Below, piece by piece: positions 33,367 to 42,621 of a stretch of 56,697 nucleotides of DNA. The number at the start of each line of letters is the position of its first letter. Position 1 is the first letter of the stretch. The notes below the pieces were generated by a model, which saw nothing but the letters and a program-made list of their open reading frames with translations, was not told where the DNA came from and searched no databases. A program made the translations under genes and the position numbers. The DNA lies in contig REED01000211.1 of the NCBI GenBank assembly GCA_007695225.1, positions 1 to 56,697 of the forward strand, read 5' to 3'. The stretch comes from Gemmatimonadales bacterium (GTDB lineage: Bacteria > Gemmatimonadota > Gemmatimonadetes > Longimicrobiales > Gaopeijiaceae).

Positions 33367-33918
33367 TCAGTTTCCCCGGCCCCTGGCACCACCCCCCCCT
33401 CGTCCTCCCCGGCCTCGTCCCTGGTCCTCTGCTGCAGGGGCGCGCGGCGGCGACCAGGCCCGGGCACGGTGGAAGATTTCGCCCAACTCATGGCTGGAGA
33501 GGCGTCCCAGGTCTGTCCCCGGTGCCAGGGCTTCCCGAAGAGGTTCTCCTGGAGCATCGGACCGGGCAAAGACCAGGAACAGGAGGGGTGCGCCGGCGTC
33601 ACCGGGATGCCCGGCCCGGACCCGACCCGCGACGGTCACCGTCCATGACTCCCCCTCAAGCCACAACTCCACCGCCTCTTCCTGTGGACGTACATCCGAC
33701 GGGGCTGAAGGGGGGGAGGCGTCGCCCTCCCTCGGGTCCGAATCCCGCGTCGGAGGGGAGATCGTCCCCGACCCCGAGGATGGCTTCCGGTCCTGCGGCG
33801 GCCCGCTCTCGCCCGTTGACTCCTCCCTCATCAGCTTGCGGACCGGTACCGGACGGCCCGGATGGTCGATGGGTTTCGGTTTCCGCGGAGGCGTGGAGGC
33901 TTGGGGCGGCTCGGACAT
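33367..33918 (-). CDS. Uncharacterised protein, Pro-rich N terminus
   Basis: The protein has 183 residues. The first 85 are Pro/Ser/Glu-rich and probably disordered. A compact domain follows (about 86-155): AVELWLEGESWTVTVAGRVR, APLLFLVFARSD, REALAPGTDLGRLSSHEL, GEIFHRARAW. It resembles short hypothetical proteins I associate with Gemmatimonadota genomes, but I know no function. The C terminus is a Gly/Arg-rich tail (GRGRGGRGGGGARGRG), the kind of sequence that often binds nucleic acid. The gene is divergent from the acyl-CoA synthetase; the 245 bp between them shows no feature I can name. Confidence 0.6.
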   Translation of the reverse strand: MSEPPQASTPPRKPKPIDHPGRPVPVRKLMREESTGESGPPQDRKPSSGSGTISPPTRDSDPREGDASPPSAPSDVRPQEEAVELWLEGESWTVTVAGRVRAGHPGDAGAPLLFLVFARSDAPGEPLREALAPGTDLGRLSSHELGEIFHRARAWSPPRAPAAEDQGRGRGGRGGGGARGRGN

Positions 33919-34163
33919 CCTGGGCCTGGGCCGGGGGAAGGCGGATGCGGGGTCAGCGACCGGTTTCAGCCACAGGGACCCGCCCCATCCGCAACGGTGG
34001 TCACCTACCCTAAAGATGAGTCCCGAAGGCTCTCGGCGCCAATTGGTTACCCCCCGACGTGGACCAGCCCCCTCCCCAGGGTTACTCTACCCCCGGCATC
34101 CGACGGATGTCGATGCCATCTCCATCCGACTCACCCACCGATCCCAACCGCTGCCCCACCTCC

Positions 34164-36305
34164 ATGCCCTCGTCCCTGACTCCGCTCTTCCAGCCCGCCT
34201 CCGTGGCCGTCATTGGTGCCGGCCGATCCCCCGGCACGGTGGGTTGGCAGGTCGTGGACAACCTCATCCGGCACGGATTCCAGGGAGCGGTCTACCCGGT
34301 CAATCCCGAGGCCCGTTTCGTCCATTCCATCCCAGCCTGGCGGTCGGTTCGGGAGGTTCCGGGCGATGTGGACCTGGCCGTCATCACCCTCCCGAAGGAA
34401 CTGGTCCTGGATGCGGTGGACGACTGCGGAAGCAAGGGAGTCCCCGGCGTGGTGGTGATCTCCGCCGGCTTCCGGGAGACGGGGGAGGAGGGCGCTCGCC
34501 TGGAAAAGCTTCTCATGGAGCGGATCCGCCGCCACGGGATGCGCCTCGTGGGGCCCAATTGCATGGGCCTCCTGAACACGGACCCCGCCCACTCCCTGAA
34601 TGCCACCTTCGCCCCCACCATGCCCCCTCCCGGCGGGGTCAGCTTCCTCAGCCAGTCCGGCGCCATGGGGGTCACCATCCTGGACTATGCCGCCGAGTAC
34701 GGGATCGGGATTCGGAACTTCATCTCGGTGGGGAACAAGCCGGATGTGAGCGGAAACGACCTGCTGGAACACTGGGAGACGGACCCGGGGACGCGGGTGA
34801 TCCTCATGTACCTGGAGACCTTCGGGAATCCAAGGCATTTCACCCGCATCGCTCGGCGGGTGGCCCGGAAGAAGCCCATCATCGTGGTGAAGTCGGGACG
34901 GTCCGTGGCGGGGGCCCGTGCCGCATCCTCCCACACCGGCGCCCTCAGCGGGAAGGATTCCACGGTGGACGCCCTCCTGGCCCAGTGCGGCGTGCTCCGG
35001 GCCGACACGGTAGAGGAGCTCTTCGACCTGGCCATGGCCTTCAACACCCCGACCCTGCCCAAGGGGAACCGGGTCGCCATCATCACCAACGCCGGCGGTC
35101 CGGGCATCATCGTGGCCGACGCATGTGAGGCGGAGGGGCTTGTGGTGACCGATTTCACCCCCGAGACCCTGACGAGACTGAAGGAGGTCTTCCCCGAGGA
35201 GGCCTCGGTGAGGAACCCGGTGGACATGATCGCCTCCGCCAATGCGGAGAGCTATCGGGTGGCGCTGGAGATCGTCCTGGCGGACCCAGGGGTGGATGCG
35301 GCCATCGCGGCCTTTGTCCCTCCCCTGGGCGTGCGGCAGTCCGACGTGGCCCAGGCCATCGTGGAAGCGGTCCGGGCCCACCCCCAGACCCCGGTGATGG
35401 CGGTCCTGATGGGGAGAGACGGGCTCCCCGAGGGACGGGCCGAGCTCAAGGGAGCGGGGGTCCCCGCATACATCTTCCCCGAATCCGCGGTTCGGGCCCT
35501 GGCCACCCTCTACCGGTATCGGGTCTGGAAGGAACGACCGGTGCAGGCGCCGCGGCGGTTCCCGGTGGACGATGCCGCCGTGAAGGAGATCCTGGACAAG
35601 GCGGAGGCGGAGGGACGGAGCCACCTCCTGGAACCCGAAGCCTACGCCGTCCTGGAGAGCTATGGGATCCCCGTCACACCCCACCAGATGGCCACCTCCG
35701 AAGACGAGGCCGCCGAGGCCGCAGCAGCGCTGGGGGGACCGGTGGTGCTGAAGGTGGTCTCGCCCCAGATCCTCCACAAGACGGAGCTGGGCGGAGTGAT
35801 TCTGGACCTCCGCGACGAGGCTGCGGTTCGGGCTGGCTACCGGGAACTCCGAGAGCGCATCGACGCCCGGGAGCCCGAGGCCAAGGTCCTCGGGGTTTTG
35901 GTTGCCCCCTTTCGCAGGGACGGGCGGGAGATGATCCTGGGGATGAGTTCGGACCCCACCTTCGGGCCGGTCCTCGTCTTCGGCCTCGGTGGCATCTACG
36001 TGGAGACCTTTCGGGATGTGGCCTTCCGGGTCCCTCCTGTCACTCTCCAGGAGGCGCAGGAGATGATCCGGGAGATCCGGAGCTTTCCCCTCCTTGAGGG
36101 GGTACGGGGAGAGGAGGGTGTGTGTCTGGACACTGTAGCGGAAGCGATCCAGCGACTCGCCCAGTTGGTGGTGGACCACGATCGCATCGCCTCCATCGAT
36201 GTGAATCCCTTCCTGGCATTCCCCCGCGGGGGAATGGCGCTGGACGCCCGGGTGGAAGTGGGTCGGAGGGCGCCATCTGGTCGCCCTGGATCGGTGAGGG
36301 CATGA
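34164..36305 (+). CDS. ADP-forming acyl-CoA (acetate-CoA) ligase
   Basis: The protein has 713 residues from the ATG at 34164 (MPSSLTPLFQPASVAVIG), which gives the family N terminus; in-frame upstream starts exist at 34059 and 34107. Order of domains: CoA-binding Rossmann (about 8-135), two succinyl-CoA-ligase-like domains (about 145-460) with the phospho-histidine motif ASSHTGAL (about residue 256), then an ATP-grasp domain (about 480-700; VVLKVVSPQILHKTELGGV). This single-chain alpha-beta form converts acyl-CoA, ADP and phosphate to acid, CoA and ATP, or the reverse. It conserves energy in acetate or branched-chain acid overflow. Exact acyl group not predictable. Confidence 0.9.
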   Translation: MPSSLTPLFQPASVAVIGAGRSPGTVGWQVVDNLIRHGFQGAVYPVNPEARFVHSIPAWRSVREVPGDVDLAVITLPKELVLDAVDDCGSKGVPGVVVISAGFRETGEEGARLEKLLMERIRRHGMRLVGPNCMGLLNTDPAHSLNATFAPTMPPPGGVSFLSQSGAMGVTILDYAAEYGIGIRNFISVGNKPDVSGNDLLEHWETDPGTRVILMYLETFGNPRHFTRIARRVARKKPIIVVKSGRSVAGARAASSHTGALSGKDSTVDALLAQCGVLRADTVEELFDLAMAFNTPTLPKGNRVAIITNAGGPGIIVADACEAEGLVVTDFTPETLTRLKEVFPEEASVRNPVDMIASANAESYRVALEIVLADPGVDAAIAAFVPPLGVRQSDVAQAIVEAVRAHPQTPVMAVLMGRDGLPEGRAELKGAGVPAYIFPESAVRALATLYRYRVWKERPVQAPRRFPVDDAAVKEILDKAEAEGRSHLLEPEAYAVLESYGIPVTPHQMATSEDEAAEAAAALGGPVVLKVVSPQILHKTELGGVILDLRDEAAVRAGYRELRERIDAREPEAKVLGVLVAPFRRDGREMILGMSSDPTFGPVLVFGLGGIYVETFRDVAFRVPPVTLQEAQEMIREIRSFPLLEGVRGEEGVCLDTVAEAIQRLAQLVVDHDRIASIDVNPFLAFPRGGMALDARVEVGRRAPSGRPGSVRA

Positions 36306-36318
36306 CGAAGGGAGTTTC

Positions 36319-36666
36319 ATGGGCCAGTACGACGACATCTCGGAAGAACAGCTTCGGGCTGACCTGGTTCGGTTCGCGGAACTCCTCCTGCGTCTGGAAG
36401 AGGAAGGTGGGCTCCTTGTCTCCCCTGCGGATCTCCAGAAGATCCTTGGAGAGTTGCGGCAAAAGCTATTCGCCTGGGAGATCCGATGCAGCCAGCACCT
36501 GGGACAGGCGGACGATACCGACGAAGCCGGAGAGGGCCAGGGAGAGGAGACGGCTGCCGGGGAGGGTCCGGATGCTTCCATGCGGGTGGTTCGAGAAGCC
36601 CTGGAGCGTCAGAAGCAGATGATCCGGGAATGGTCCGGGGAAGCGGACCGGGAGTCCGATGACTGA
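36319..36666 (+). CDS. Small helical protein of unknown function
   Basis: The protein has 115 residues with a good ribosome-binding site (AAGGGAG) before the ATG. Strongly charged and predicted helical: EEQLRADLVRFAELLLRLEE, ADLQKILGELRQKLFAWEI, and a C-terminal helix VVREALERQKQMIREWSGEA, with a Gly/Glu linker between. It starts 13 bp after the acyl-CoA ligase and overlaps the next gene by 8 bp, so the three form an operon. No family recognised; a coiled-coil adaptor is possible. Confidence 0.65.
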   Translation: MGQYDDISEEQLRADLVRFAELLLRLEEEGGLLVSPADLQKILGELRQKLFAWEIRCSQHLGQADDTDEAGEGQGEETAAGEGPDASMRVVREALERQKQMIREWSGEADRESDD

Positions 36667-37219
36667 GTCGGAACCGCGCGACACCAGCTCCTCGCTGCCC
36701 CGAGAGCCAGCCCCACTTGGACCGGCGCTCCCTGAGTCGGTCCCCGCTGAGCCGCGCCCGCCCGCACCGGCCCCTCCGGGGATTACCACCGAGAGGCTCC
36801 TGCAGCAGCAGGACCGGCTCCGGCAGGAACTTCTCCGCCTCCGGGCCGAACTGGATTCTCCCCAGGCCCGGGACCTCCGCAGAGGGCTCCGCCAGGGAGG
36901 GAGGATCGAGCTGGCCGAAGGTCTTACCGAGATCCTGGAGTCGGTGGAGGGAGCCCTCCGGTCGGTTCGGGCCCTGGAGGGCGTCCTTCGCAGCCCGGAA
37001 GGGGCAGGGACACGACCCTACCCGGATCTCCCCAGCGAACTTCCCCTTCGGCTGCGTCAATTCCTTGATGAACGCCGCCGGAAGGGACGGTTGGAGTGGA
37101 CACTCCAGAGCGACCCGCTCCGGGGGTGGGTCCTGCGATGGAAGGAATACACCATGGAGGGGAACGTTCGAGGTTCAGGACGACTCTACGAGCGTCCCCA
37201 CGCCTGGATCAACGACTGA
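36659..37219 (+). CDS. Coiled-coil protein of unknown function
   Basis: The protein has 186 residues. A Pro-rich disordered start (residues 1-42) leads into a coiled coil (about 44-110; LLQQQDRLRQELLRLRAELD, LAEGLTEILESVEGALRSV) and a small C-terminal domain with RRKGRLEWTLQSDPLRGWVL and RWKEYTMEGNVRGSGRLYE. Its start lies inside the end of the previous small gene, which implies translational coupling and perhaps a complex of the two helical proteins. It converges on the HNH nuclease with one base between stop codons. Confidence 0.6.
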   Translation: MTESEPRDTSSSLPREPAPLGPALPESVPAEPRPPAPAPPGITTERLLQQQDRLRQELLRLRAELDSPQARDLRRGLRQGGRIELAEGLTEILESVEGALRSVRALEGVLRSPEGAGTRPYPDLPSELPLRLRQFLDERRRKGRLEWTLQSDPLRGWVLRWKEYTMEGNVRGSGRLYERPHAWIND

Positions 37220-37220
37220 C

Positions 37221-37811
37221 TCAGAGCCCCTGCACCGCTTGTAGGACCTCCTCCCCGTAGAAGAGCTTTATGTATCGGGCCTGGGACGGTGTCACTCTTC
37301 GCACGGCCCAGACGAGATGCACGTAATTGGGCTCTCGCGGATCCGAAAGGAGGGGCATCCGCGCCTCTTCGGGAGTCAGGTTCCCCTTCTGGTTGTTGCA
37401 TGGCGAACAGGCCGTGACCACGTTCGTCCAGTGGTTCTCGCCACCCCTGGAAACGGGGAGGACATGATCCCGGGTCAGGAACTGGCGACCCCGGAGCTCG
37501 CGGTGGTGCCTACCGCAGTACTGACAGGAGTAGTCGTCCCGGGCGAAGAGGAAGGTATTGGTGACCTGGCGGCGGAACCGCCGGGGAACATGGACGAAAC
37601 GCACCAACCGGATGACGGTGGGCCACGGAATCTCCTCCCGTTCCGAACGGAACCGCCTCGCCCGGTCCACCTCCAGGATCTCCGCCTTCTGGTCCAGGAC
37701 AAGCCGGATGGCGCGCCGGGGGGGTACCAGGGTGAGGGGCTCGAACGAGGCGTTCAGCGCCAGACAGCCCATGACTCGTAGCCTCTTCTCCGTCTGAGGG
37801 TAGGTTCCCAA
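37221..37811 (-). CDS. HNH endonuclease
   Basis: The protein has 196 residues (a second Met, MGCLALNASFEPL at 37772, may be the real start because the family usually begins there). The HNH nuclease core is complete: CQYCG and CSPCNNQKGN supply the structural zinc cysteines, and LTRDHVLPVSRGGENHWTNVV holds the catalytic His and the Asn. This stand-alone type is common in bacterial chromosomes and is thought to nick or cut DNA in repair or mobile contexts, but its cellular role is not settled. No partner methylase or phage gene is nearby. Confidence 0.88.
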   Translation of the reverse strand: MGTYPQTEKRLRVMGCLALNASFEPLTLVPPRRAIRLVLDQKAEILEVDRARRFRSEREEIPWPTVIRLVRFVHVPRRFRRQVTNTFLFARDDYSCQYCGRHHRELRGRQFLTRDHVLPVSRGGENHWTNVVTACSPCNNQKGNLTPEEARMPLLSDPREPNYVHLVWAVRRVTPSQARYIKLFYGEEVLQAVQGL

Positions 37812-37884
37812 ATGAGGCCGCAGCCCCCCCCACTCGCCCCCCCATAACTCCCGCCGCCACGCCCCGTTTCTTCCTCGTACCCGG

Positions 37885-37930
37885 GAAGATCGTCCCCGGT
37901 TTCAGAGGAAGATCATCCCTGGCTTCGGAG
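37885..37930. repeat. 23-bp direct repeat, 2 copies
   Basis: Two adjacent 23-bp units, beginning GGAAGATCGTCCCCGG and GGAAGATCATCCCTGG, differ at about five positions. They lie between the priA stop codon and the HNH gene, a 159-bp gap with no other visible feature. Confidence 0.65.
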
Positions 37931-37970
37931 AATGTACGGTGCCACGGCGTGGCGGGCCAGAAGTTCCCCC

Positions 37971-40532
37971 TCAGAGAAGGGCGACCGGGTCCCGGTCCAC
38001 CGAAATCCGAACATCCCCGGGGTCGGGAGAGTGTTCCCGGACCAGGAGGTCCAGAAGTCGCCCCAGCGCCGCCGGCGAAGGTGTGCGAAGAAAGAAGTGC
38101 CAACGCCACCGACCGTGGAGGCGTTCGATGGGACAGGGGGCGGGTCCAACCACCTCCACCTCCCCGTGGGTCGCCTCGTCCTCTCTTCCCGCCGGGCCTG
38201 TTCCAGCCGGGCCTGTTCCCGCCGGGACCGTTCCCGCCGGAATGAGGCGGCGAAGCCAGGCCACCGCCTTCTCAGCCCCGGCGGCGGCCAGTTCGGGATC
38301 CGGGGAGCTCACCACCACGTTGGCGAGCCTCAGATGGGGGGGGTACCGGGGCTCCGTCCGCTCCTTCAACTCCCGGCGGGCAAACCCCTCGTAGTCATGG
38401 CGGAGGGCGGCCTGGATGGCGTAGTGGTCCGGTACCGAGGTCTGGACGATGACCTCGCCCCCCAGGGCTCCCCGTCCGGCCCGACCGGCCACCTGGGATA
38501 GGAGCTGGAAGGTCCGTTCGCTGGCGCGGAAGTCCGGGAGGTGAAGCCCCACGTCGGCGTTGATCACTCCCACCAGGGTGACGTTGGGGAAATCGAGTCC
38601 CTTGGCGATCATCTGGGTCCCCAGGAGGAGGTCCACCTCCCTTCGTTCCACCCGCCCCAGAATCTCGGCATGGGCCCATTTCCCCCCGGTGGTATCCACG
38701 TCCATCCGGGCGATTCGGGCAGTGGGAAAGGTCTCGAAGACGATGCGCTCCACCTGTTCCGTCCCCATTCCCCGATAGGAGAGATCCGTATCTCCGCAGC
38801 GGGGACAGCGCTGGGGCGCCGGCTCCTCGTGCCGGCAGTGATGGCAGAGAAGACGCTTCCGCCCGCGGTGGAAGGTGAGGGAAACGGAGCAGTGTGGGCA
38901 CTCCGTCACCTCGCCGCACCCTCGACACTGGACGAAGGATGCGTATCCCCGGCGGTTCAGGAGGAGGATGCCCTGCTGACCCAGCTCCAGTCGGGTCTGC
39001 ACCGCCTCCACCAGGCGGGGGGAGAGGACGGTCTCCGCTCGGCCCGTCCGCCCATCTCCCTTCCGCAGCGTCCGGAGGTCCACGACCTCCACTGCGGGGA
39101 GGGAGGCGCCGGTGGCCCGCTCCGGGAGGGAGAGGAGGGTGAATTTCCCCGACTCCGCGTTCCTCCAACTCTCCAGGGAGGGGGTGGCGCTTCCCAGGAC
39201 GCACACGGCCCCCTCCCGGTGGGCCCTCAGGACCGCCAGGTCCCGGGCCTGGTACCGGGGCGCCTCGGATTGCTTGTATGATCCATCGTGCTCCTCGTCC
39301 ACCACGATGGCCCCCAGGTCAGGGAGCGGGGCGAAGAGTGCCGAACGCGCCCCCACCACGATCCGCTTCTCCCCGGATCGGAGCTGGCGCCACTCGTCGT
39401 AGCGCTCCCCGTCGGACAGGGCCGAGTGAAGGACGGCCACCTTCTCCCCGAACCAGGCCCGGAAACGGCCCACCGTCTGGGGCGTAAGGGCGATCTCGGG
39501 CACCAGCACGATGGCGGTGCAATTCCGCTTCTCCACCACCTCCTTCAGGAGATGGATATAGACCAGGGTCTTCCCCGAGCCGGTGATGCCGTGGAGGAGG
39601 AAGGGAGCAGGGGTTGCCCGGTCGAGCCCTGCCACCAGGGAGGCCACGGCCACCGCCTGGGCGGGAATGAGGTCGAACTTCGGGGGAGGGCCCGGCGCCT
39701 CCCTCCCCTGAAAGGGATCCCGGAGGAGTTCCTCCTCCTCCACCACCACCAGCCCCTTTTCCTCCAGCCCCGTGACCACAGAGCGGGAAAATCCGTCCTC
39801 TCCGGTGAGGATGGCCAGCTCCCGCGCTCCCTCGGTGGTCTCCAGGAGTTCGAAGCACTCCTGCTGGCGTGAGGCCCGACGGAACAGGGATTCCCGTTCC
39901 ATCAGGTCCGGGGCCGGATGCCGGACCCGCACCACTTTCCGGATCTTGAGGGTGGGCCCCCGGGGGGGCTCCATCTCGTGCTCTACGAGTCCCCGGGAGG
40001 TGAGCTCCCGCACGGCGTTCCACGGGGACCCCTTCCCGAGTTCCCTGCGGAGGGCGGAGACGGTGGCGGTCCCCCCTCGCCCTGCCAGGGTGGCCAGTAG
40101 TTCCCGAGCCCGGGGCGTGGACTCCGGGGATCCCATGGCCTGTGCCGCCGCTCCCTCCGGTGTCAGGGTGAGGTGATCCCGGGACGCGTCGGATAGAACC
40201 GAGGGCACCATGGAGCGGAGGACCACCCCCAGTGGCGTGACGTAGTACGCGGCCATCCAGCGGGCCAACTCCATGAGGGCAACTGGGACCGAGGGCTCCC
40301 GCTCCAATACGTCCAGGATGGGGCGGATTCCCCGGATTCCCGAGGGATCGCCTGGACCCACGACCCACCCGATCCGCTCCCCTCGCTGGAAGGGGACCAG
40401 CACCCGCGTACCCGGGGGGGGGAGGGGTCCATCCACCCGGTAGGTGAAGGTCCGGAAGAGGGGGAGGGGGAGGGCGACCTCCACATGGGAGGAGGCCCCA
40501 TGAGAGGAGGCCCTGGTGCCGCTGGACGCCAC
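37971..40532 (-). CDS. priA: Primosomal replication helicase PriA
   Basis: A helicase of 853 residues that restarts stalled forks. The 3'-DNA-binding domain is at about 17-115 (VEVALPLPLFRTFTYRVDG), followed by a winged helix. Helicase motifs: Walker A HGITGSGKT (about 315), DEEH in VDEEHDGSYKQ (about 414), LGSATPSLES, and motif VI SQVAGRAGRG. Eight zinc-binding cysteines lie at about 530-580 (CRGCGEVTECPHC, CHHCRH, CPRCG). Near the C terminus, a repeat of the pentapeptide PAGT(V/G) interrupts the last domain and is encoded by a 15-bp tandem repeat. The start could also be slightly downstream. Confidence 0.95.
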   Translation of the reverse strand: MASSGTRASSHGASSHVEVALPLPLFRTFTYRVDGPLPPPGTRVLVPFQRGERIGWVVGPGDPSGIRGIRPILDVLEREPSVPVALMELARWMAAYYVTPLGVVLRSMVPSVLSDASRDHLTLTPEGAAAQAMGSPESTPRARELLATLAGRGGTATVSALRRELGKGSPWNAVRELTSRGLVEHEMEPPRGPTLKIRKVVRVRHPAPDLMERESLFRRASRQQECFELLETTEGARELAILTGEDGFSRSVVTGLEEKGLVVVEEEELLRDPFQGREAPGPPPKFDLIPAQAVAVASLVAGLDRATPAPFLLHGITGSGKTLVYIHLLKEVVEKRNCTAIVLVPEIALTPQTVGRFRAWFGEKVAVLHSALSDGERYDEWRQLRSGEKRIVVGARSALFAPLPDLGAIVVDEEHDGSYKQSEAPRYQARDLAVLRAHREGAVCVLGSATPSLESWRNAESGKFTLLSLPERATGASLPAVEVVDLRTLRKGDGRTGRAETVLSPRLVEAVQTRLELGQQGILLLNRRGYASFVQCRGCGEVTECPHCSVSLTFHRGRKRLLCHHCRHEEPAPQRCPRCGDTDLSYRGMGTEQVERIVFETFPTARIARMDVDTTGGKWAHAEILGRVERREVDLLLGTQMIAKGLDFPNVTLVGVINADVGLHLPDFRASERTFQLLSQVAGRAGRGALGGEVIVQTSVPDHYAIQAALRHDYEGFARRELKERTEPRYPPHLRLANVVVSSPDPELAAAGAEKAVAWLRRLIPAGTVPAGTGPAGTGPAGREDEATHGEVEVVGPAPCPIERLHGRWRWHFFLRTPSPAALGRLLDLLVREHSPDPGDVRISVDRDPVALL
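38188..38243. repeat. 15-bp in-frame tandem repeat inside priA
   Basis: Units of 15 bp, CCCGCCGGGCCTGTT and variants, start at 38188, 38203 and 38218, with a partial fourth at 38233. On the minus strand they encode PAGTG/PAGTV repeats in the C-terminal domain of PriA, where other PriA proteins have no such insert. Confidence 0.85.
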
Positions 40533-40534
40533 GC

Positions 40535-41752
40535 CTATCCCCGGAGGGGGATCCGGAGGAGTTCCTCCTGGATCCGGTCCGGCGTCACCTCGGGGCCGTC
40601 GGGACCCCAGTAGACATTCACCTCGCTCCGGACCCCGATCTCCCCCGGGATGTAGACCCCCGGTTCCACCGAGAAACCGGTGTCCACCAGAATCTTACGT
40701 ACATCCCGGGTCTCCAGGTCATCCAAGTTCGGGCCCGAGCCATGGAGTTCCCTGTCGATGGAGTGCCCCAGGCGGTGTGCGAACCACCGGTCCAGCCCCT
40801 CTCGGGCCAGGAGATCCCGGGCCACCCGGTCCACCTCGAATCCCCGGACCTCCTTCCCGCTGCGGGCCCGCTCCCTGAGAAAGTCCAGGGCCCCGTCCCG
40901 GGCGCCTCGCACGGCGTCGTAGACCTGGAGGGTCCGGTCATCCGGGGACTCCCCCAGCCAGGCCATCCAGGTCTGGTCTGCGGGAATCCCACCGGGCTCG
41001 GCTCCCCACAGGTCAATGAGCACCAGGGTCTCCTCCGCGAGGAGAGCTCCGGGTCCCTCGGGATGGTAATGGGGATCAGAGGCGTTTCGCCCCGTGGCCA
41101 CACTGCAATCCACCTGTTCCCGGAGCCCCCTCTCCCGGAGACGCCCCCGGATCCAGTCCATGAGCGCGGCCTCGCCCACCGGCCGTCCCTCTCCCGCAGC
41201 CAGGGCCGCGTGGTGAAAGGCGGCGTGGACGGTCTCCCGGACCACCTTCGACGCCCGCAGGTGCGAGGCTCGTCCCTCGGGCCCCCAGGAGGAATGGTAG
41301 CGGGTCACCAGGTCCCCGGAGCTCACCACCCGGGTACCGGTCTTTTGCACTCCCTCCAGAGCCCCAGCGGGAACCCGATCCACCGTGGGGACATCCCCCC
41401 CTGGAGAGCTCTCCATGGCCACGACCCCGACCCCGTGCAGGAGCGTTTCGAGGCCGGCCGTCAGGTCATCCCACCCACGGTAGACCCGTGCCTCCCAGGG
41501 CCAGTGGCGCCAGGCGGATGCCTCGATGGCGTGGCGGAGGAGGATGGGATCGCCCTGGGCGGGGAAATAGGCAAAGGCCCGGCGTGTGGTCTTCCCCAGC
41601 CCCAGCAGATGATGGGCCAGGGGGTTCTGATCCCGGAAGTCATAGAGGAGCCACCCGTCGACGCCCATCTGGGCCAGTTCAGACTGGAGGGCGATCAGCT
41701 CGGCCGGGTTCGTCAGGCGAGGGGTGAGGGCCGGGGGTTCAGGTGCGTTCAT
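40535..41752 (-). CDS. M24-family metallopeptidase (Xaa-Pro peptidase-like)
   Basis: The protein has 405 residues, starting at the ATG (41752) that overlaps the stop of the methyltransferase gene by 4 bp. An N-terminal creatinase-like domain (about 1-165; LIALQSELAQMGVDGWLLYDF) precedes a pita-bread catalytic domain. All five metal ligands can be seen: LIDLWGAE, PADQTWMAW, HRLGHSIDRELHG, SVEPGVYIP and VRSEVNVYW. It is a second, distinct M24 enzyme beside the aminopeptidase P at 20.3 kb. Prolidase or aminopeptidase activity is likely; the substrate is open. The next gene, priA, ends the run. Confidence 0.88.
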   Translation of the reverse strand: MNAPEPPALTPRLTNPAELIALQSELAQMGVDGWLLYDFRDQNPLAHHLLGLGKTTRRAFAYFPAQGDPILLRHAIEASAWRHWPWEARVYRGWDDLTAGLETLLHGVGVVAMESSPGGDVPTVDRVPAGALEGVQKTGTRVVSSGDLVTRYHSSWGPEGRASHLRASKVVRETVHAAFHHAALAAGEGRPVGEAALMDWIRGRLRERGLREQVDCSVATGRNASDPHYHPEGPGALLAEETLVLIDLWGAEPGGIPADQTWMAWLGESPDDRTLQVYDAVRGARDGALDFLRERARSGKEVRGFEVDRVARDLLAREGLDRWFAHRLGHSIDRELHGSGPNLDDLETRDVRKILVDTGFSVEPGVYIPGEIGVRSEVNVYWGPDGPEVTPDRIQEELLRIPLRG

Positions 41753-42600
41753 CTCGAGTTCTCGGGGAGGGGATCTTCCGGTTTCTTGCGGCCCGTCACC
41801 ATGTCGAGCCCCAGGATGCGTTCCCGGGTGAGGAGGCGGTGGACCTCCACCTCGCGGGCGAGGGCCGCCCGCACACCTTTCCAGCCCCAGCGGCCCCAGG
41901 CCCGCCGGAGGATTCCCACTTTCTCGGGAAGTGTGAAGATCTCGGCAAAGTCGGGAAAGGGCTTCTTTGCCTCCTTCCGGAAGGCCGTCTCCCGATCGGA
42001 CCACGCCTCGGTGTGGAGCTGCTCCACGCCCGACTCCCGAAGCACCCGCTTGACCTCCATCATCATGAGGGGCCGCGCACCCAGGTGGCGGGAGAGCAGT
42101 TCCTTGCGGTCCGGATCCACCGGTGCCTTCCATACCGGCTGGACGAGGGCCACCCACCCCCCAGGCCGGACCACCCGGACCAGTTCCCGAATGGCGGTGG
42201 AGGGATCGGAACGGGCGGAGAGTCCCAGCTCGCCCACCGCTACATCGAACACGTGGTTCCGGTAGGGGAGGCTGTCCATGAGGCCCTGCTGGAAGTGGAG
42301 CCCACCCTGGACTCCGTGGTGGCGGGCCCGCCCCTCGGCTCGTTCCACGAGGGAGGGGTCCTCGTCCACCCCCACGGCCTGAACCCCGAATTCCCGGACG
42401 AAATACTCCGCCGTAACCCCGGACCCGCAGGCCGCCACCAGGATTTCCTGACCCTTCGACATTCCGGTCAGGAGGGCCAGTTGCCGATACAGATCCCGCC
42501 CTCCGGGGGGAAAGAGGTCCCGGGGGCTGAGACGCACCAGGTCCAGCATGGACGGCACGTCCCCGGAGTCCAGGGAGGCCCCGTTTGAGGATTCGGTCAT
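41749..42600 (-). CDS. Class I SAM-dependent methyltransferase
   Basis: The protein has 283 residues. A Rossmann methyltransferase domain lies at about 50-165: motif I EILVAACGSGVTAEYFVREF, the acidic post-I residue VGVDEDPS, FDVAVGELGLS (motif IV region), and VVRPGGWVALVQPV (motif V/VI). Motif I has Ala-Cys before GSG where Asp/Glu-x-GxG is usual, a mild variation. A basic C-terminal region (about 185-283) may form a substrate cap. It is translationally coupled to an M24 peptidase. Small-molecule or protein target not recognisable. Confidence 0.85.
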   Translation of the reverse strand: MTESSNGASLDSGDVPSMLDLVRLSPRDLFPPGGRDLYRQLALLTGMSKGQEILVAACGSGVTAEYFVREFGVQAVGVDEDPSLVERAEGRARHHGVQGGLHFQQGLMDSLPYRNHVFDVAVGELGLSARSDPSTAIRELVRVVRPGGWVALVQPVWKAPVDPDRKELLSRHLGARPLMMMEVKRVLRESGVEQLHTEAWSDRETAFRKEAKKPFPDFAEIFTLPEKVGILRRAWGRWGWKGVRAALAREVEVHRLLTRERILGLDMVTGRKKPEDPLPENSR

Positions 42601-42621
42601 GATTGGAGCCGGGGGTCCGCC

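Noticed and set aside
34131..36581. An 816-codon minus-strand frame opposite the acyl-CoA ligase
   Set aside because: The forward frame has complete ligase domains; the reverse frame has no recognisable motif and extreme His/Gly bias.
20310..41752. The two M24 genes as a recent duplication
   Set aside because: Their N-terminal domains and motif sequences differ strongly; they are separate subfamilies.
41749..42600. HNH nuclease plus methyltransferase as a restriction-modification system
   Set aside because: The methyltransferase lacks DNA-methylase motifs (NPPY/DPPY) and is separated from the HNH gene by priA and a peptidase.
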